Source of the DNA: Melanocharis versteri
Taxonomy: Eukaryota > Chordata > Aves > Passeriformes > Melanocharitidae
Direction of reading: 5' to 3'
NCBI GenBank assembly: GCA_013397845.1
Contig: VZTG01010146.1
Location: 124,001-188,000 of the forward strand
DNA: 64,000 nucleotides
Part shown: positions 12,501-25,470 of the stretch, piece by piece
How the letters are laid out: each line of letters opens with the position of its first letter
Position numbering within the stretch: the first letter of the stretch is position 1
Notes under the pieces: model-generated
Seen by the model: the letters and a program-made list of their open reading frames with translations, nothing else
Told to the model about the DNA's origin: nothing
Databases searched by the model: none
Program-made: the position numbers and the translations under genes

Positions 12501-15500
12501 GGAAAAGGCATAATAAAGCCTGCTTTAAACCGAATATAGGAGAGAGAATAAAGTTATGTCATTTTCATTATGGAGGATTGAAAACTTCTCATTGCTTTCA
12601 GTGGGAGTATAAGCAGGAAAATAAAAACCATGACCCTAACAGCAAACAGATGGCATTCCCTTTTCTGTGATTTTGTACACTTTTGAAGTTGTAGAGGAAC
12701 CACATAAGCAGTCATGCTTTCAATTATTTTCCCCACTAACAGAGGCAGACACAAAATTTATTTGTTTTTTCTGACTGATTACTCTTCCATTCCAGTCAGT
12801 GTGTCTGAGCTCTAAATTCTCTTATGTGAAAGAAAGGGAAATAAACTTCAGAAACTTCTTGGCCTCAAAACTAAAGGAAATATTTACTAAGTTTAAATTT
12901 TTATCTTGCTAGTCTCTCTCTTATTTTGCCCTTGGTAGGAATTAGAATGGAGGCTGCAACGATATGGCTTCAATTTAATAGAGATGAGCACCCAAAAACT
13001 CTACTTTTCCATAAGAGGCATCTCTCCACAGACTGAATGGAAGACCCTTTCAAGTTCCATTTTTCCCCTTTCTCCATCCTTGTTGAGATATACAATGAAC
13101 AGCCAGATTTAATCATTTTCCTTCACAATAATAGTAAGAAATGTTATCTCATGTTACTATTAAACTGAAAGCATAGCCTTGTAAACAATGAATGTGATAA
13201 ATCCCGTAAAGACTCTAAAATGGAAACACAACACAATGTCAAGGCAATCCAAATTAAAGTAATATATTCCCAGTATGGCTTCAAAATAGCTATTTTGTTT
13301 CAGAGTAATGATAAGCTTAGAAACAAGAGTATTTTATATTTCCCTATACTTTTATGCTAGGGTCTCAAAGCACTTTACAGCTGTAAATTATGCAGTGTTA
13401 TACATGGTGGGGGTAGAAAGCCAGCAGTTTGCATATGCAGAAACAAAACTGGGGAGGGGACAATATAATGTTACCCATAGTTAGGGGCGGAAGTAGGAAG
13501 ACAAGCAGATTTTTTGATTTGCGTATCTAGATTCTATGAGCTTAACAGTCATCCCTTCCAAAATGTATTTTTGTATAGTTTCCGAAACTATTCTGCAACC
13601 ACCAACACTGATATAAATCAGTGGTCACAGGAAAGGAAATGAGATATTTCTCGAGTTAGGTTTCTGACTCTGCTATTGATTGTCTATGTACCTATATCTT
13701 AACATTGGTCTGTAGTTCACTTGTCCTTTGTAAACTCATGCACTGATATCCTTGAAAGAACTAGATAAGTGCAAACAGGTTTCTTTCTGTACTGAAGATG
13801 CCAGCTGATAGCTGTTACATCTGTGTGTGCAGGTTCTTCTCCTTCATCATGCTCCAGAGGTGACGATTAAGAGCTGCATCCTATAGTTTCAGAAACCAAT
13901 AGTTTATTAGTTTTTTAGCAACTTTTGTTGTCCTTTTTTATCAGACACTCTTGGGTATGAAATAAGAAGCAGCTATGGATCTACTGTACAGGGCTGTTTG
14001 TAAAAAATGTTACAGGAAGCCTCCTTGCGGCATACCGAGTGATCCGATTTCTTTTTTTCTGGACACCAGGGATGGTACATTTAAGCTGGCTACTATAGGC
14101 CTTGGCACGGGGCATGTCTCATCCTTGTCCTAGGCAGGTCTGAGGCATTGGGCCTCTTCAAGTCATGGGACGTGAATGACTGTCTGAGATGTAGCCATCT
14201 ACACTGTATGCCTCCAAAGTTAGGTTACTCCAGCCAGCCCCACTCCTGGATTGTGCAGCTTTCTTTTGAAAAATTATTTTATCTATAGGTCTTGGCTGGG
14301 GTAGTTAGAATCCCTTTTTTGTCCTTAGCTGAAGTCCAAGGGCAAAATCTTTGATAAAACACGTTAACAGTCTATATCAAACATTGTTTCACACAGAATA
14401 CAAAGAAAATTAGCTAAATCTGAACTTACTGACTGTATTCCCCATGCTTTATAGCATTTATAATACTGCATTTTCACCAAACAATGATTTAATAACCCGA
14501 GCAGGCCTGTTGGTTTTATTTTTTTAAATTCAGCCTTTTGTGTGAAGAGCCACTGAAACCTCCCCTTTCTTTCCTCTTTTCTTGTTCTATTAATTTTCAG
14601 GGTTTTGCATCCTTGATCGTAGAAATATTTCAAGAAAAACAATGTAGCGGAATTCTCTGGAGTGAATCTTCAGTGAAACCTTCCTGTCCTAGTAAACTAT
14701 AGTTCCTAATTAGAAATAAGGCAATCTATTTCACTTTCATTAATTTTTCACTCCAGCATTTTTGCTCTGCTGTGTATACATAGTGCACGTTCTGAAGTTT
14801 CCTGTTTTGATGAAGACGAATAGTATTTCAATGAAATGCTGCAGTTTTTTTCTGCAATGTATCCCTATTCCTCAAGGTTCAAAAATAACTCCCCACATGC
14901 TTTTAGACATTCTAGTGATCAGTTTGCAGTGCTAATGATGTTGGATTTAGAAATGGTCCAAGGAGACAAATATCATGTATGAATGTAATAAGACTGGAAT
15001 TTTGAAAGAGAATTTTAATTATTTTATTATCTCCTAAGAGAACTGAGGAATAACGTCTGTGTTAAAAAGGCTTTGCTAGAAAAAAACAGAATCAGAGTTA
15101 AGGATGACTAATGGGTTTCCATAATGGAAACAATGTCTAAGTTATAGCATTTCTTTTCAAAGAAGTGAGAATAACTTGGCTGTATGAAGAGGTAAGTTAT
15201 CTTAATAAATTTTCTTTGTTGACTTAAAATCCCTTTCATGAAGTACTGAGCATGCTAAGAACTTTTAGATTTCTCTATTTGAGCAACAGGAATAAAAAAA
15301 GAGGTAAAGCAATGTTTTTTTTTTATTATGATACTGTCCAGGTTTTCATTGTTGCAGATGGTAAAATTAATATGAAAACGTATGATAACTGTAATCTAAA
15401 AATCAATTACCTGTCTAGATATGAAAAAATTGATCTTGCACATCCAAAAAAGCAAGTCACTTTAGACCTCAAATGGAAGTCTTACTGCTGACTTCAGTGG

Positions 15501-17050
15501 TCAATGGATCAGGCATTTCTTACATTTTCCCCAGCTTCTTTAAATACGCAGCATGAATAATCTTTACTGCTTGGAACTGATGGGGAAAATATTGATCTTA
15601 GAACTTCAGGAATAACAAGAATAGAGAGAAACCTCCACTGAGAAATTGATGGCCTTGACCTCTGCTGGGTTCACTGTATCCTGCTTGAGGCTGGCTCACC
15701 CTCTTTGAAACAGATTCTTATTTCTGATCATTCTTATATGGTTAATTCTTTTTTGTCATTCTGTCATTCTTTTTAGCCCTTGTCTTTTTATGTGAACTTC
15801 CTGGCATTGTTAGGTGAGAATTTTAAGGGACTTGGGAGTTAAACTCAGAGGGCTTTGAATGCCAAGCTGCTGAGCACATCTCATTTTGTATTATGTATTC
15901 AGCAGGCAATTTATGGGTGCATAAAAATCATAGAATTCAAGTTTCTCTTTTTCCTACCTCATGAAATTTGAATGATTTTTAATATAACTGTTAAGTAATT
16001 TATGTGTAAAAGCAAAAATAATCCATATTTCAGTGTTTGGCTAGTGTATTTAAAAGCAAACTGTAGTAAACAAGTAGCAGACGGCAAATTAAGTGCTGTG
16101 ATTTCTTTGGGTTCTCTGAGAACACGTATTTTCTTAGTAACTGCCAAATGTTCATTTCAAGCCCTTCTCTAGATCCTATAGGGAAAAATGGTGAAACCAA
16201 TTAAAAAATGTATATTGCATTTTTGTTGACAGCTTTTAGAATAGGTTTCAAACTTAACAGGATTCCAAATACTTTTAACATCTGTATAATAGAGAATTTG
16301 TAGTGTAAACAACCATGGTGCCAGAAATACTGCAGTGATGTTGCTGATAGGACTAACTAAATGAAAGATGTAAGATAGTGCACTGATGCATTATCCTAAA
16401 AGTGCAGCGAACTTGTAACTAGCTTGGGTTTGAAATTCTGTTGTTGAAATCTGACTCTATTCAAGAAAATAATGGAATGTATATAAAGAGATATTTTTTC
16501 TCTTGGTCTCCCCGTATTTTGGGATGTGCTTTTGAGCTAGAAATGATTGCCCTAGCTCCCTGAATGTCTACAGAAAACCAGACAAATGAGTATCCAGTAC
16601 CCTTAGACTTGCAGCTTTCTCATAAAAAAAGAAGTTGTCTCTGATAGATACACCTCTACCAAGGTTGACTGCAGCAGATTTAATTTGATCTTTCAAGCAC
16701 AGATTAAAAATAGTGTTCTTGTTTCAGTTAGAACATTACCACTTAGGCTTCAATACAAAAGGAGCTTTTTCATCATCCCAAAGCATGCACTCTCAAGCAT
16801 ATTAACTGACAGTGGTTTAGTATTTGCATTATCTTTTCCTGATTGTGCATTTTTCACCAGAGACAGATGATAAAAGTTTATGTGAGAAAAGATCTGCTGT
16901 AACATCAAGAAAAGGCTTCATATTCTGTATTACTGGGGACGGCAGAAGAAATTGGTGATGGCTAGAAATTGCATTAAAAAATTGTTGCATTTTCCAAATG
17001 TGAGCATTTTTGCATATTTAGCTGATACTGCTGTTTTGCGAGGAGGCAGA
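12501..17050. other. Gene-free stretch
   Basis: Apart from the old SINE/L2-like piece at 13355-13500, I see no gene, exon or recognisable repeat. Open frames reach at most 92 codons and have AT-rich, random-looking composition. Confidence 0.6.
13355..13500 (+). mobile_element. Possible ancient MIR/L2-type SINE tail
   Basis: The phrase 'caaagcactttaca' near 13367 and 'aactggggagggga' near 13447 lie in the order and rough spacing of the tail shared by MIR, L2 and related amniote elements. In that tail, 'agcgctttaca' is followed by 'ggaaactgaggca'. The match is weak and heavily diverged, so the family cannot be named securely. Confidence 0.3.
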
Positions 17051-17200
17051 CAGCATCAATCTTGTTTTGACATTAGATCCAAAGTTGTAGAGAGTTGTAA
17101 AGGATTCTTCCAGTATTCATGGACCAGCATCAATCTTGTTTTGACATTAGATCCAAAGTTGTAGAGAGTTGTAAAGGATTCTTCCAGTATTCATGGACCA
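17051..17200. repeat. Perfect 74-bp tandem duplication
   Basis: Bases 17051-17124 are repeated without any mismatch at 17125-17198, and the two bases after (17199-17200) still match the start of the unit. The unit begins CAGCATCAATC and ends CATGGAC. Exact identity means the duplication is recent, or that it arose during assembly. It does not lie in a supported gene. Confidence 0.97.
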
Positions 17201-17785
17201 AGGAAGATGATTTTTTGCATGGATTAAATGTAGAATTAAAAAATCATCCTGTCTGTAAGTAGGAGAAGGTACGCAGATGTAAGATCCATTATTTCAAAGA
17301 AAGTAAGGTGTGGATGCTGAAAGCTTGGTAGCGGAGAGATTTTCTAGTATCTGCCTGTGTCCGTGAGCATCTCCACTTTCCCACGGACACTAGCTGCAAA
17401 ACAGCTAACGAGCTTTTGTAAATAATTCTTCTATTTTGCACCTGTGAGATGTTTTGGACCTTGTTATTGTTAGTCTGAAGGATTGTTTAGGAAGTGGGTG
17501 TTTTAGGATCTAGCCAATAAACCTGAGGGGTGGTTGGCTAGAGATCCAATGACTTTTTACCATCCCAACAGCCTAGGGTATAAAACTCTTCTGTATATAA
17601 ATAAATAAAGGCATTTCTATCTTGTTCTTCCTGAGTTCGGCTGCCTCTTTTCTCCCCTGACTGTGTCTTCACTGTGACAGTAAGGTGTCTAAGGTCAAGC
17701 CCTAAATTTATTTGCACCTCAGATAGATTTGCTAACATCCACTTTCATATGTTTTACATTGTGTTTTAATTTGATTAAAATAGAA

Positions 17786-17932
17786 CAGCCTTCCCAGGTA
17801 AGTGGTTGAGTCACCATCCCTGAAGGTATTTAAAAGCATGGTTTGGTGGTGAACTTGGCAGTGTTAGGTTTGTGGCTGGACTCAGTGATCTCAAGGGTCT
17901 TTCCCAACCTAAATTATTCTGTGAACATGATT
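17786..17932 (+). mobile_element. CR1 LINE 3' end fragment
   Basis: The sequence runs through landmarks of the CR1 3' end in order: 'gagtcaccatccctgaaggt' (17808), 'atggtttggtggt', 'gtggctggactcagtgatct' and 'gggtctttcccaacct'. It then ends in an ATTCT-type tail (17923). This is the typical 5'-truncated copy left by this avian and reptilian retroposon. It is inserted in sense on the + strand and is diverged from the consensus. No coding sequence remains. Confidence 0.9.
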
Positions 17933-20900
17933 TGGGGCTTGAGGACCTCACATAGCAGTCGTTGCTTCGATAGTGGGTTCATACTGTACTGTACTGCCCA
18001 GGGGGGCCACCGCGTTCTGTTGTCATGCATGATGTAATGCAGACTGATCAAACTGTGTTGATGTTCTGAGCATTTGGCAGAGTGTTGTAAAACCTGAAGT
18101 GTGCTCAGTTATCTTTGTTGGTTGTTACTCCTCTCCTGTTCCTGTGTGATCAGCTGGATGGGTGGGAAATGCATAGAAGTGGACACTCAGTCTAAATGGA
18201 TGGACTGGCTAAGGCTTGCATGTTGCAGGGCACTGCTATGTTTCACATAATTTATCAGGCATTAAAATTCCAATATCTCATACCTGTGGAAAATACTGTA
18301 CTGAGAGCTAAAACAGCACTTATGAAGACTGCTTTCAGAAAATAAAATGTTAATAATTTACCCCTGTCTAATCATAATCGATCCTTTAATCTGTGCATTT
18401 GATGTCTAGTCCCATTAATAAAAAATGGTCTATGTACGATCAAATCTGTTGGAGAAATCATCAGCGTGATTGTATGGTTAAATTTTCAGGTCTGCAGAGA
18501 ACTTTGTATGCACAAGTGTATTCTTGTGATCTCTTAGCTTTTAAACCCTTGATCCAAAATCCATTGTATTTGATGAAAGAGCCCTCTCAGCCTTCTGCAG
18601 AGACTGAAGAGAACACTCAGTGTGTTCCTTGTAATCTCTGTTCCTGGCAGAGGTGCCTATGACAATGGATCCCTGTAAAGATATTTTCCTGCCTGAGCAG
18701 AAGGTTTTCTGTACACAAATTAAGATCAACTGTCTACCCATAGTTCTGTCCAGAGCATTTGATTGGGATGGCATACAGCAACAAGTAGAGCAATGCAATA
18801 GGAGCAGGTCTATAGAGCAGAATAAGTGATCTTGAGGATCTGACATTTATGCTACACACATTTCAGAAGTTTTAGATTAACTTAGGCCTGTTCCATAAGT
18901 GAGAGTGTGTGTGCTAGTTGTTCTCCCAGACTTCTGTTTCCTCATTTAGTTCAGCTGGAAAGGATCCAGCTGCTCTCTGAGACCATTCTGTTGTACAGAG
19001 AGGGGAGTGATACACAAAGAGAGAGAGGCAAATACACATAAACAGCATGTTCCCAATACCAAAACACTTGCAATCAGTGTTGGCTTGATTTGAGCTGTTT
19101 CTTGACTGAAGAAGTAAAGCCTCAAGATCAAAATAAATTGATAAAAAAGGCAGATTAAAAAAATAGCCATTTGATTTTCAGATTATGAAATTTTACTCAG
19201 AATTACCAGAGAAATATTTCTGTAATAGTTTCAGATTCTCTTTGATTAGTGTAGAGTATTTTTACTACAGGTGCTGGCAACATGTATTGTGGGTATGTGT
19301 ATTCCTATTTAATGGAGAAATCTAAGGATAATGCCAGATGGGAGTGCTCTTTAAGGCATGTGAGCAATGAAATCTATTAAAAAAGGAACTTAGTTTATGT
19401 GGATATTGAGAAGTGTCTCTTTTATTGAGATGAAGTTAGTGTTTGTAGTGTGAAGAAGTAGGTTAAGAAATACTCAGTACAAAACTTTATTATGGAAGTA
19501 TTGATCATACTGTTTCACTTTCTTCCTGACCTAAAAAACTATGATCCCATCTCTCAGTTTCAGTCTAATCTGACAGTAGTGGAGGTATTTCAAACATTCC
19601 AAGTCCCTACAAGTTTGTGAAAATGTGACCTTGGGTAGAAGAAGTATCAGCTGTCTGAGCTGGGGAAAGGCTGCAACTGGACCCTCACTGAACAACAGAG
19701 AATCCATGCTGTAGGAAAACAGGAACCTAGGACTTTATTAGATATAAGAATAGCCACCCAAACATAACAAAATGCTCATCAGCTGTTTTGTTAAACATGA
19801 AAATTTAATTTACATTAGGATTTTTCTTTTCATCTTTTACTGTGAAAAACTGCAGTTGGGAAGCTGAAATTGAGGCTTTGTATTACTGAATATCAGTAGG
19901 TTATTTGTTCTCATTGATTTAAATGAAAGCAAGATTGTTGCATTTTACTGTTCTGTAACTTCTATTCTATTTGTTTTTTGGTGATTCACCGAAGAAAATG
20001 AGCAAGAGAAAGACAAGTAGTTCCTGAAGCCATGTGTAAAGAACACTACTAGAAATCAGGAGCTTCAGTGATGCTGTAACTGAAATTTGCTGTTGCTGAG
20101 AGATGCTGGGTGATGCTACTGCAGGCTTGCTGTTTCTTTTATCTACACATAGCAGCAATGTTCTTTTGAAAAGAAGTGTTTAATGTCATCAGCGGTCACT
20201 TGACAAACTCTGCTCTGCATGAATCTCAGAGTCAGTTTTAGGAACAGCAGGTTTAAATGTTCACATTTGTACAAGTAAATGGATAGTACCAGTTTTCCAG
20301 AACTTGTGCCACCGGAAGATGTTTACATCCTGCTTCTCCACAAGGAATTCCAGCCACTAGAAGTTTCCTGCATTGATTTAATTGGGAAATGTCTTATTCA
20401 GACATCTTTATCTAATTTCCCTGACAATTGTTGGCTGCTTTCCCTTACTCATGAAAATACAAATTTACCGAAAAATTGTGGCACACAAATAATAATGAGA
20501 ATGACTTCTGGTTGGAATGACATTGTATGTGCAGCTCACATTATTAAATGCTCTGAAGTGTTGATTTAGAAAGCTGAAAAGAACATCTCCTGTAATACAG
20601 TATGTCCTTACAATATAGCATTAAAAGTGTCTGCCCAATTGGGGAAAATACATTTCTAATAATGCAAGGTTGCCTTCCCAAACACATACCTGTGTATTTT
20701 CTATCACAGTACAGGAGCAGATGAAGGGGATTTATTTCATTTTGCTTTTCAGCATAAACCTTCGAGATCTCAACTTCCCCACTCAGTTTTTAGACGTTGC
20801 CGTCTGTAACGGAATTAATTTTTTTTAAGTGTTGTAATTTTGTAATTTCTCAACTACCAGGTGGCTAACGTTACAGGTTTTGTTTTTTTTTTATTTGCTT

Positions 20901-21680
20901 TCTTTCACTAAAATATGGTTCTTCATTTGGGTACTGATCTGAAAATTTTACCCAGGTCTGAATAGATATATAAGTATGAGAAAGATATAACACTGCCTAA
21001 TGCTTGGTATTGGAATTACTTTAGACTGGTTTGGACTGTGTGTCATAAATGATAACAAGCTCTCAATGATAATAAACATCTAGGGGTCCTGATTCTCATG
21101 TACCTTATTCTGGTTTTGTACCAGCTCCCTGACTGGAGTAGAATAACTTCTAATTTATAGATACCAGATTTATGGCTTCTGTGGATTATCTTAATTTAGT
21201 TAAATTAAAATGAAATTAGTCAAAAAAGTGACACAGATATTACAATTTCCTGAGGAGCAGAGAAGTATCTTCATTATTAGAAGTCCCTTCTTGATTAAGT
21301 AATATGAGATGCTGCTGAATGTTCTCATTCATAGGCTCAGTATGTTTAAAAGTTAAATGTTCTTTAAGGATTGTCCACTGTTTGTAAACATCAACCCCAT
21401 CCATCCATACTAAGGAAAAAAAAAACTAAGGGCTGGATTGTATGGGGTGTCATAAACAAGATGGCTTTCCAAAACTGCCTTGGGTGGTAAGATGATGCAC
21501 AGCACTGGATGTAACACTGTCTCCCTAGCAAACACCAGAAACTTATGGTTTATATATAGGATATCACAACGACAGAAGGATAAACTAAGAATGATGAGTA
21601 ATATTTGCTCTCCAGTGACAGTCATGGCGTAGAGTGCTAAATGTACTTAGGAAAATCTGACTGTCTAAAATCTGATTGCA
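17933..21680. other. Gene-free stretch
   Basis: I find no supported gene, exon or transposon. Two open frames near 100 codons (18541-18846 on the - strand, 20279-20569 on the + strand) have no recognisable domain, and I treat them as chance. Confidence 0.55.
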
Positions 21681-21688
21681 GCATTCTG

Positions 21689-21800
21689 TAAAATCCTCAC
21701 TGAAACACTTGAGTTATTCTTTAGTTGAAGAGAGAGAACGATGGAAAGAGATGAGATTTAGAATAGCTTAAACTTGATAGACTTGACAGACTTCTGTTTA
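21689..21800 (+). repeat. Diverged direct repeat, copy A
   Basis: This segment resembles 22170-22285. Shared landmarks are 'aaatc-tca-tgaaac', 'ttagttgaagag-gagaa', 'gagataagattta/gagatgagattta' and a terminal 'aga-cttga/gaaagacagaa' stretch. The two copies lie about 480 bp apart in the same orientation. They may be two copies of an unrecognised repeat, or an old local duplication. Confidence 0.65.
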
Positions 21801-22169
21801 TCTTTAATATACAGAAATATAGATTAAAGTAAATACTGCAATCCTGTGTCAGATGCTCCTGTCCTTACACCTCTTGAATATTCTCCAAGATTTGGAACAA
21901 TCATATGCAGATTTTGAGCAATATAACAAGACTTTTTTTCACTATATAATGTGTTTTAAACTAACAACATCCCAGAGTGCTCAATAGTTGACCTATTATT
22001 TTATTTAGTTTAAATCAAGGGTTTAAACCAGCAAGACTATTTTGCTCATAAATTTTATGTAATTTAAATATGGGGTTTTTTAAATTCCACAGAGGTTACT
22101 AATTTTGTATGCATGAATAAAAACTTCCAGACAGCAAAGTATTAGTGATTAAAATACAAATGTTGTACC

Positions 22170-22285
22170 CTAAAATCTTCAGTGAAACTATGAGTTTTTC
22201 CTTAGTTGAAGAGGGAGAATGATGAGATATAGAGATAAGATTTAAAACAGTTAACACCTGAAAGACAGAAATCCATGATTTCTAA
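22170..22285 (+). repeat. Diverged direct repeat, copy B
   Basis: This is the partner of copy A at 21689-21800, collinear over roughly 100 bases with many substitutions and small indels. The shared core 'ttagttgaagag' is at 21721 in copy A and 22202 in copy B. It carries no coding frame, so its origin remains unassigned. Confidence 0.65.
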
Positions 22286-22620
22286 TCTCTAGATATGAAT
22301 TCAGATACAAGTTTGTTTTTTTTACCTGCAAGTGTAAAGGACAGATAAGCATGTTTTTATCAGTGAATTTGGCTTAATTGCTTTCTGATATATCTAATAC
22401 TACTGCTTAAACAATTATGTTTCTATTAAAAGGTGGGTTGTAATCTCATGTCCTCTACTTCCAGCTTTCAAAAAAACACATTAGAGATTTTTTTTTTCAT
22501 TTTATTCTTTGAAATTTTTGTTGTAGTAAATGAAGTCCACAGTCATATAGTGGTTATATTTTGAAAGTTCATTTTTTTCAATTTAAAGAGGAAGAGAGCT
22601 ATAATCCTTTCTGCTAAGAA

Positions 22621-23139
22621 TTTCAATTTTTCTTTTCAAAGATATTTATTGGTGCTAACTACTATTGTTCTAAGTACATGTTGGTACAAATGGAAGAGTT
22701 TTGCCATGCATATGATAATCCAAGAATAAAAAATTATTACCAAATGGGCAGGATGCTTGCAGAGAATGTGAGAGCAACAAGTTTGAGTCCTCACCTTGTC
22801 TATGCTAGGTCAGCAATGAACTCTGTTCTCTCTATTTTCAGTAAATGTCCTGAATTTCAAGTTTGCATCTATGATGTGGTCACTTATGTTCTCTGGTGAA
22901 AATGCAGATGGCCTAATTTTTGTGCAAAAAGAGAATGGGAAAATCTCAGAGGTCTCAGAAAGCTCCCAGAAGGCTTCCAGGCCTCCTTAGTATACAGGGA
23001 AGTTCATGGCATGGTGAATATCACCCTAATGACTGATCAGCCCATGGAGCCTATTCCTACCATCTTTGCTGCAGTTGTTAAAAATCAGAAGAAAAAGGAC
23101 CAAGAGAGCAAGAACGCTTATGACACTGCAGAATGCTGA
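22621..23139 (+). pseudogene. Coding-like remnant with one in-frame stop, family unknown
   Basis: One reading frame stays open from 22621 to 23139 (about 173 codons) except for a single TGA at 22897. The frame is bounded by TAA at 22615 and TGA at 23140. Translation on both sides of the internal stop has protein-like composition, with Trp, Cys, Pro and Tyr and few low-complexity runs. Recognisable pieces include LSPHLVYARS (about residues 58-67), LPEGFQASLVY (about 114-124) and a charged stretch KNQKKKDQESK near the end. The internal TGA lies between TGG and AAA and could come from an Arg codon CGA by one C-to-T change, a common CpG decay. No Met start, promoter or poly-A tail is evident. A pyrimidine-rich tract ending in AAAG just before 22641 could be a splice acceptor. 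I do not recognise the family. It could be a retropseudogene, a decayed transposon or viral insertion, or a live exon with a sequence error. Confidence 0.45.
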
Positions 23140-23140
23140 A

Positions 23141-24780
23141 ACTCAAAGGGATGTTGAAATATTTGCTTTTCTCCTTTTCTCCTATCTGCTAAAGCAGAAA
23201 GACAAAGAAAACATTTGTGAAGGCAGTTTATCCCAGTCATTTATTAATCAAGCAGTGGGGAGATCTTTTTCGCTCCCTTGTATTTTCTAGGGTTGAAAAA
23301 TGCCCTGCAGACCCCAGAAAAGTGGGTTTTAATTAAAGGATTCTGGAACTTTATAATCAAAGTTAGCCCATTTCTTTGTACTGCTGTGATTCAGTTAGAA
23401 AAGCTAGGCCTGGAAATGATGGGCAAGTAGTTAAAATAACTGCGCAATAAAGAGAAATATCTCCATCATTGTTACTATAGTGAGTCAAGGTTATCATAAA
23501 AAAAATAATTGCATTAAAATATCAGCTATTAGATTTAGGAAACAATCTTACAATAAAAGAGGAGGAAACAGTAAAGAGTTTGTGATACAGGTCCAATTTA
23601 CTACACAGTTCCTGGAAAACAGATTAGAGTTTTCTTAAATTTATACTGAGGCACTTTTTTTTCAAGCCCAGAATACAATGTAGCATGAGTATAATGCTAA
23701 CTAACATCCTGGGCATTGTAAAATTTGGAATCTGATTGCCACTGCATAATTTCACACAGCAAAAGGAAATCAAGAGGGATTAATTCAGTCTCTTAAACTT
23801 AAAAGGTCATTCCGAAGGTCCCCTGTCAGCCAGTCTTATTCTTTACCTATGGGAGATGGCTGCAAGCAAAAACCACCTGGCTACCTTCCTTTCACAGGCC
23901 TGTGGACTTTTTGATGTTGCACCAGTGTGTCCCCATAAAATAGCATGTGTTAAGCAAACAAAATCTAATGTATCAGGATCTACTATCCTTTGTTTTAGGT
24001 TATTCATGAGAAACCAGGGTAAAAAACCCCCAAGTTAATCAACCCTTCCATTCTTTGAAAAGTTTGCTGGTAGGGCAAGGGCTTGCCTTGTCCGGTTTCT
24101 AATGTGAACCAGCAATCTCACACTTTCTGTTTTTTCATCTACTTAAAACCAGCTTTTTAATTTTTTTTTTTAAGAAAACTCATCTGAAATGATATACTTG
24201 TAAGTATTCATAGTATCTGTCATCCTTTAGTCTTTCATTCCATCATAGCAATACGGAATGGGCAACCAATAACAGGGTGAGGCATGGACATGGGAGTTTT
24301 TCCTACTTGTATATTGTCTGGAATGTCTGCTTTTTTTTATAGAGAGCCAGGTGAAGAGATGAAGGTAATTTCTTCCTTCAGGGGAACACTCACAGACTAA
24401 TACGAGCTCCATGTAGATAAAAAGGTGTCCAGGTTGGTAGAACCCTATTTACTTTCTGGTTACTTTACTTCTCAGGCAGAATCCTGAGGCAGAGTGACCT
24501 GAAAACGCTTTTCACTGAAACAGCACATATTTTGCTAAAACAAAAGGTCTATAGGCCATTGTTAGCGTTATTTCTATTGCTTTGCTGTGAGATCTACACA
24601 AGTACTCCTAACAATCTGCAGTTTCGTTTTGCTTTTGGAAATAAGCAATTCTTTAGCTGGTTGTCCTGGCAAAGAGCTACTAAATTCTACTTGAGAGTAG
24701 GAAAATGAACTCATTTTATATGCATATAATATTCAGGGGGTCTAATTTTACCAAATGTAAAATCCCTTTTTTCCCTCCGT
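23141..24780. other. Gene-free stretch
   Basis: The frame of the preceding remnant does not continue. I see no further gene or recognisable element here. Confidence 0.55.
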
Positions 24781-25020
24781 ATGCATGACAAAGGCAATAA
24801 AATATTGAAGTCTGTTGTTCATCAATTTTACAGTAAACTCATCACCATGCGATCGACTATGCACTCAGCTAGCTAATCAGTGTATTGGAAAATTAATTCA
24901 GGCAGAGCACCAATCCAACAGACTTTGCCTTTTGCATATGCATTTGGTCTGATTACTGAATTTGCAGAAATAACTGTCTTCATGTGAATAGCAGGAACTT
25001 GCAGAACATGAATATTGCTC
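24781..25020. promoter_or_regulatory. Possible conserved non-coding element
   Basis: The stretch holds a TGCATATGCA palindrome (24933-24942, POU-like), 'aattaattca' near 24892 and ATTA cores. It has no coding frame or repeat signature. This motif density suggests an enhancer-like element, but only cross-species alignment could show that. Confidence 0.15.
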
Positions 25021-25057
25021 TATATATAGCTATATATATGGCAATTGCTATATATTC
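25021..25057. repeat. AT-rich palindromes
   Basis: Bases 25021-25038 form an exact 18-bp palindrome, TATATATAGCTATATATA. It is followed at once by a second inverted arrangement centred on GCAATTGC with TATA arms. Such DNA can extrude as hairpins, and it is also common by chance in AT-rich sequence. Confidence 0.8.
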
Positions 25058-25324
25058 TGTGGTATCTCAATTCTACTTGAAAAATGATTGCATGATATGA
25101 GACAACTTACACGGTTATGCAGAAAATCAAATTAATAAAGGAACTGGTCTGCCTTAGAGCTGCTGAGTTATTTCAGTTATCCTCTGTGAGAGCCTATTTA
25201 ATTTGGAACTTCACACATCTTTTGCACTTGATTTTTATATTACTGGAGTACAATGACCTTCCAAGCTAAGATCTAGCCTGGCTGCCAGCTGCATAGCAAA
25301 CATGGTAATACACGTTTTCCTCTG

Positions 25325-25470
25325 CAGAGGACCCAAAGTAGGTGAGTATTATCCCCACTTTACTGAAGAAAGCCTGAAGTGTCTCATAGTTCTCCGTGGT
25401 TTCTCTGGAAATCTCTTACACAGCTAGAAAGGGAATCTGGATTTTCTCAGTCATTGCCCCATTCTTTATT
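25325..25470 (+). mobile_element. Ancient MIR-type SINE or L2 tail
   Basis: Three landmarks of the MIR/L2-type tail occur in order. They are 'gtaggtgagtattatcccca' and 'ctttactgaagaaagcctga' (25337-25378), then 'cacagctagaaagggaatct' about 50 bases later. In intact elements these read as a 'ccccattttacagatg' core, a 'gaaactgaggca' box and 'cacagctagtaagtgg'. Order and spacing fit, while many substitutions show great age. Confidence 0.5.
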
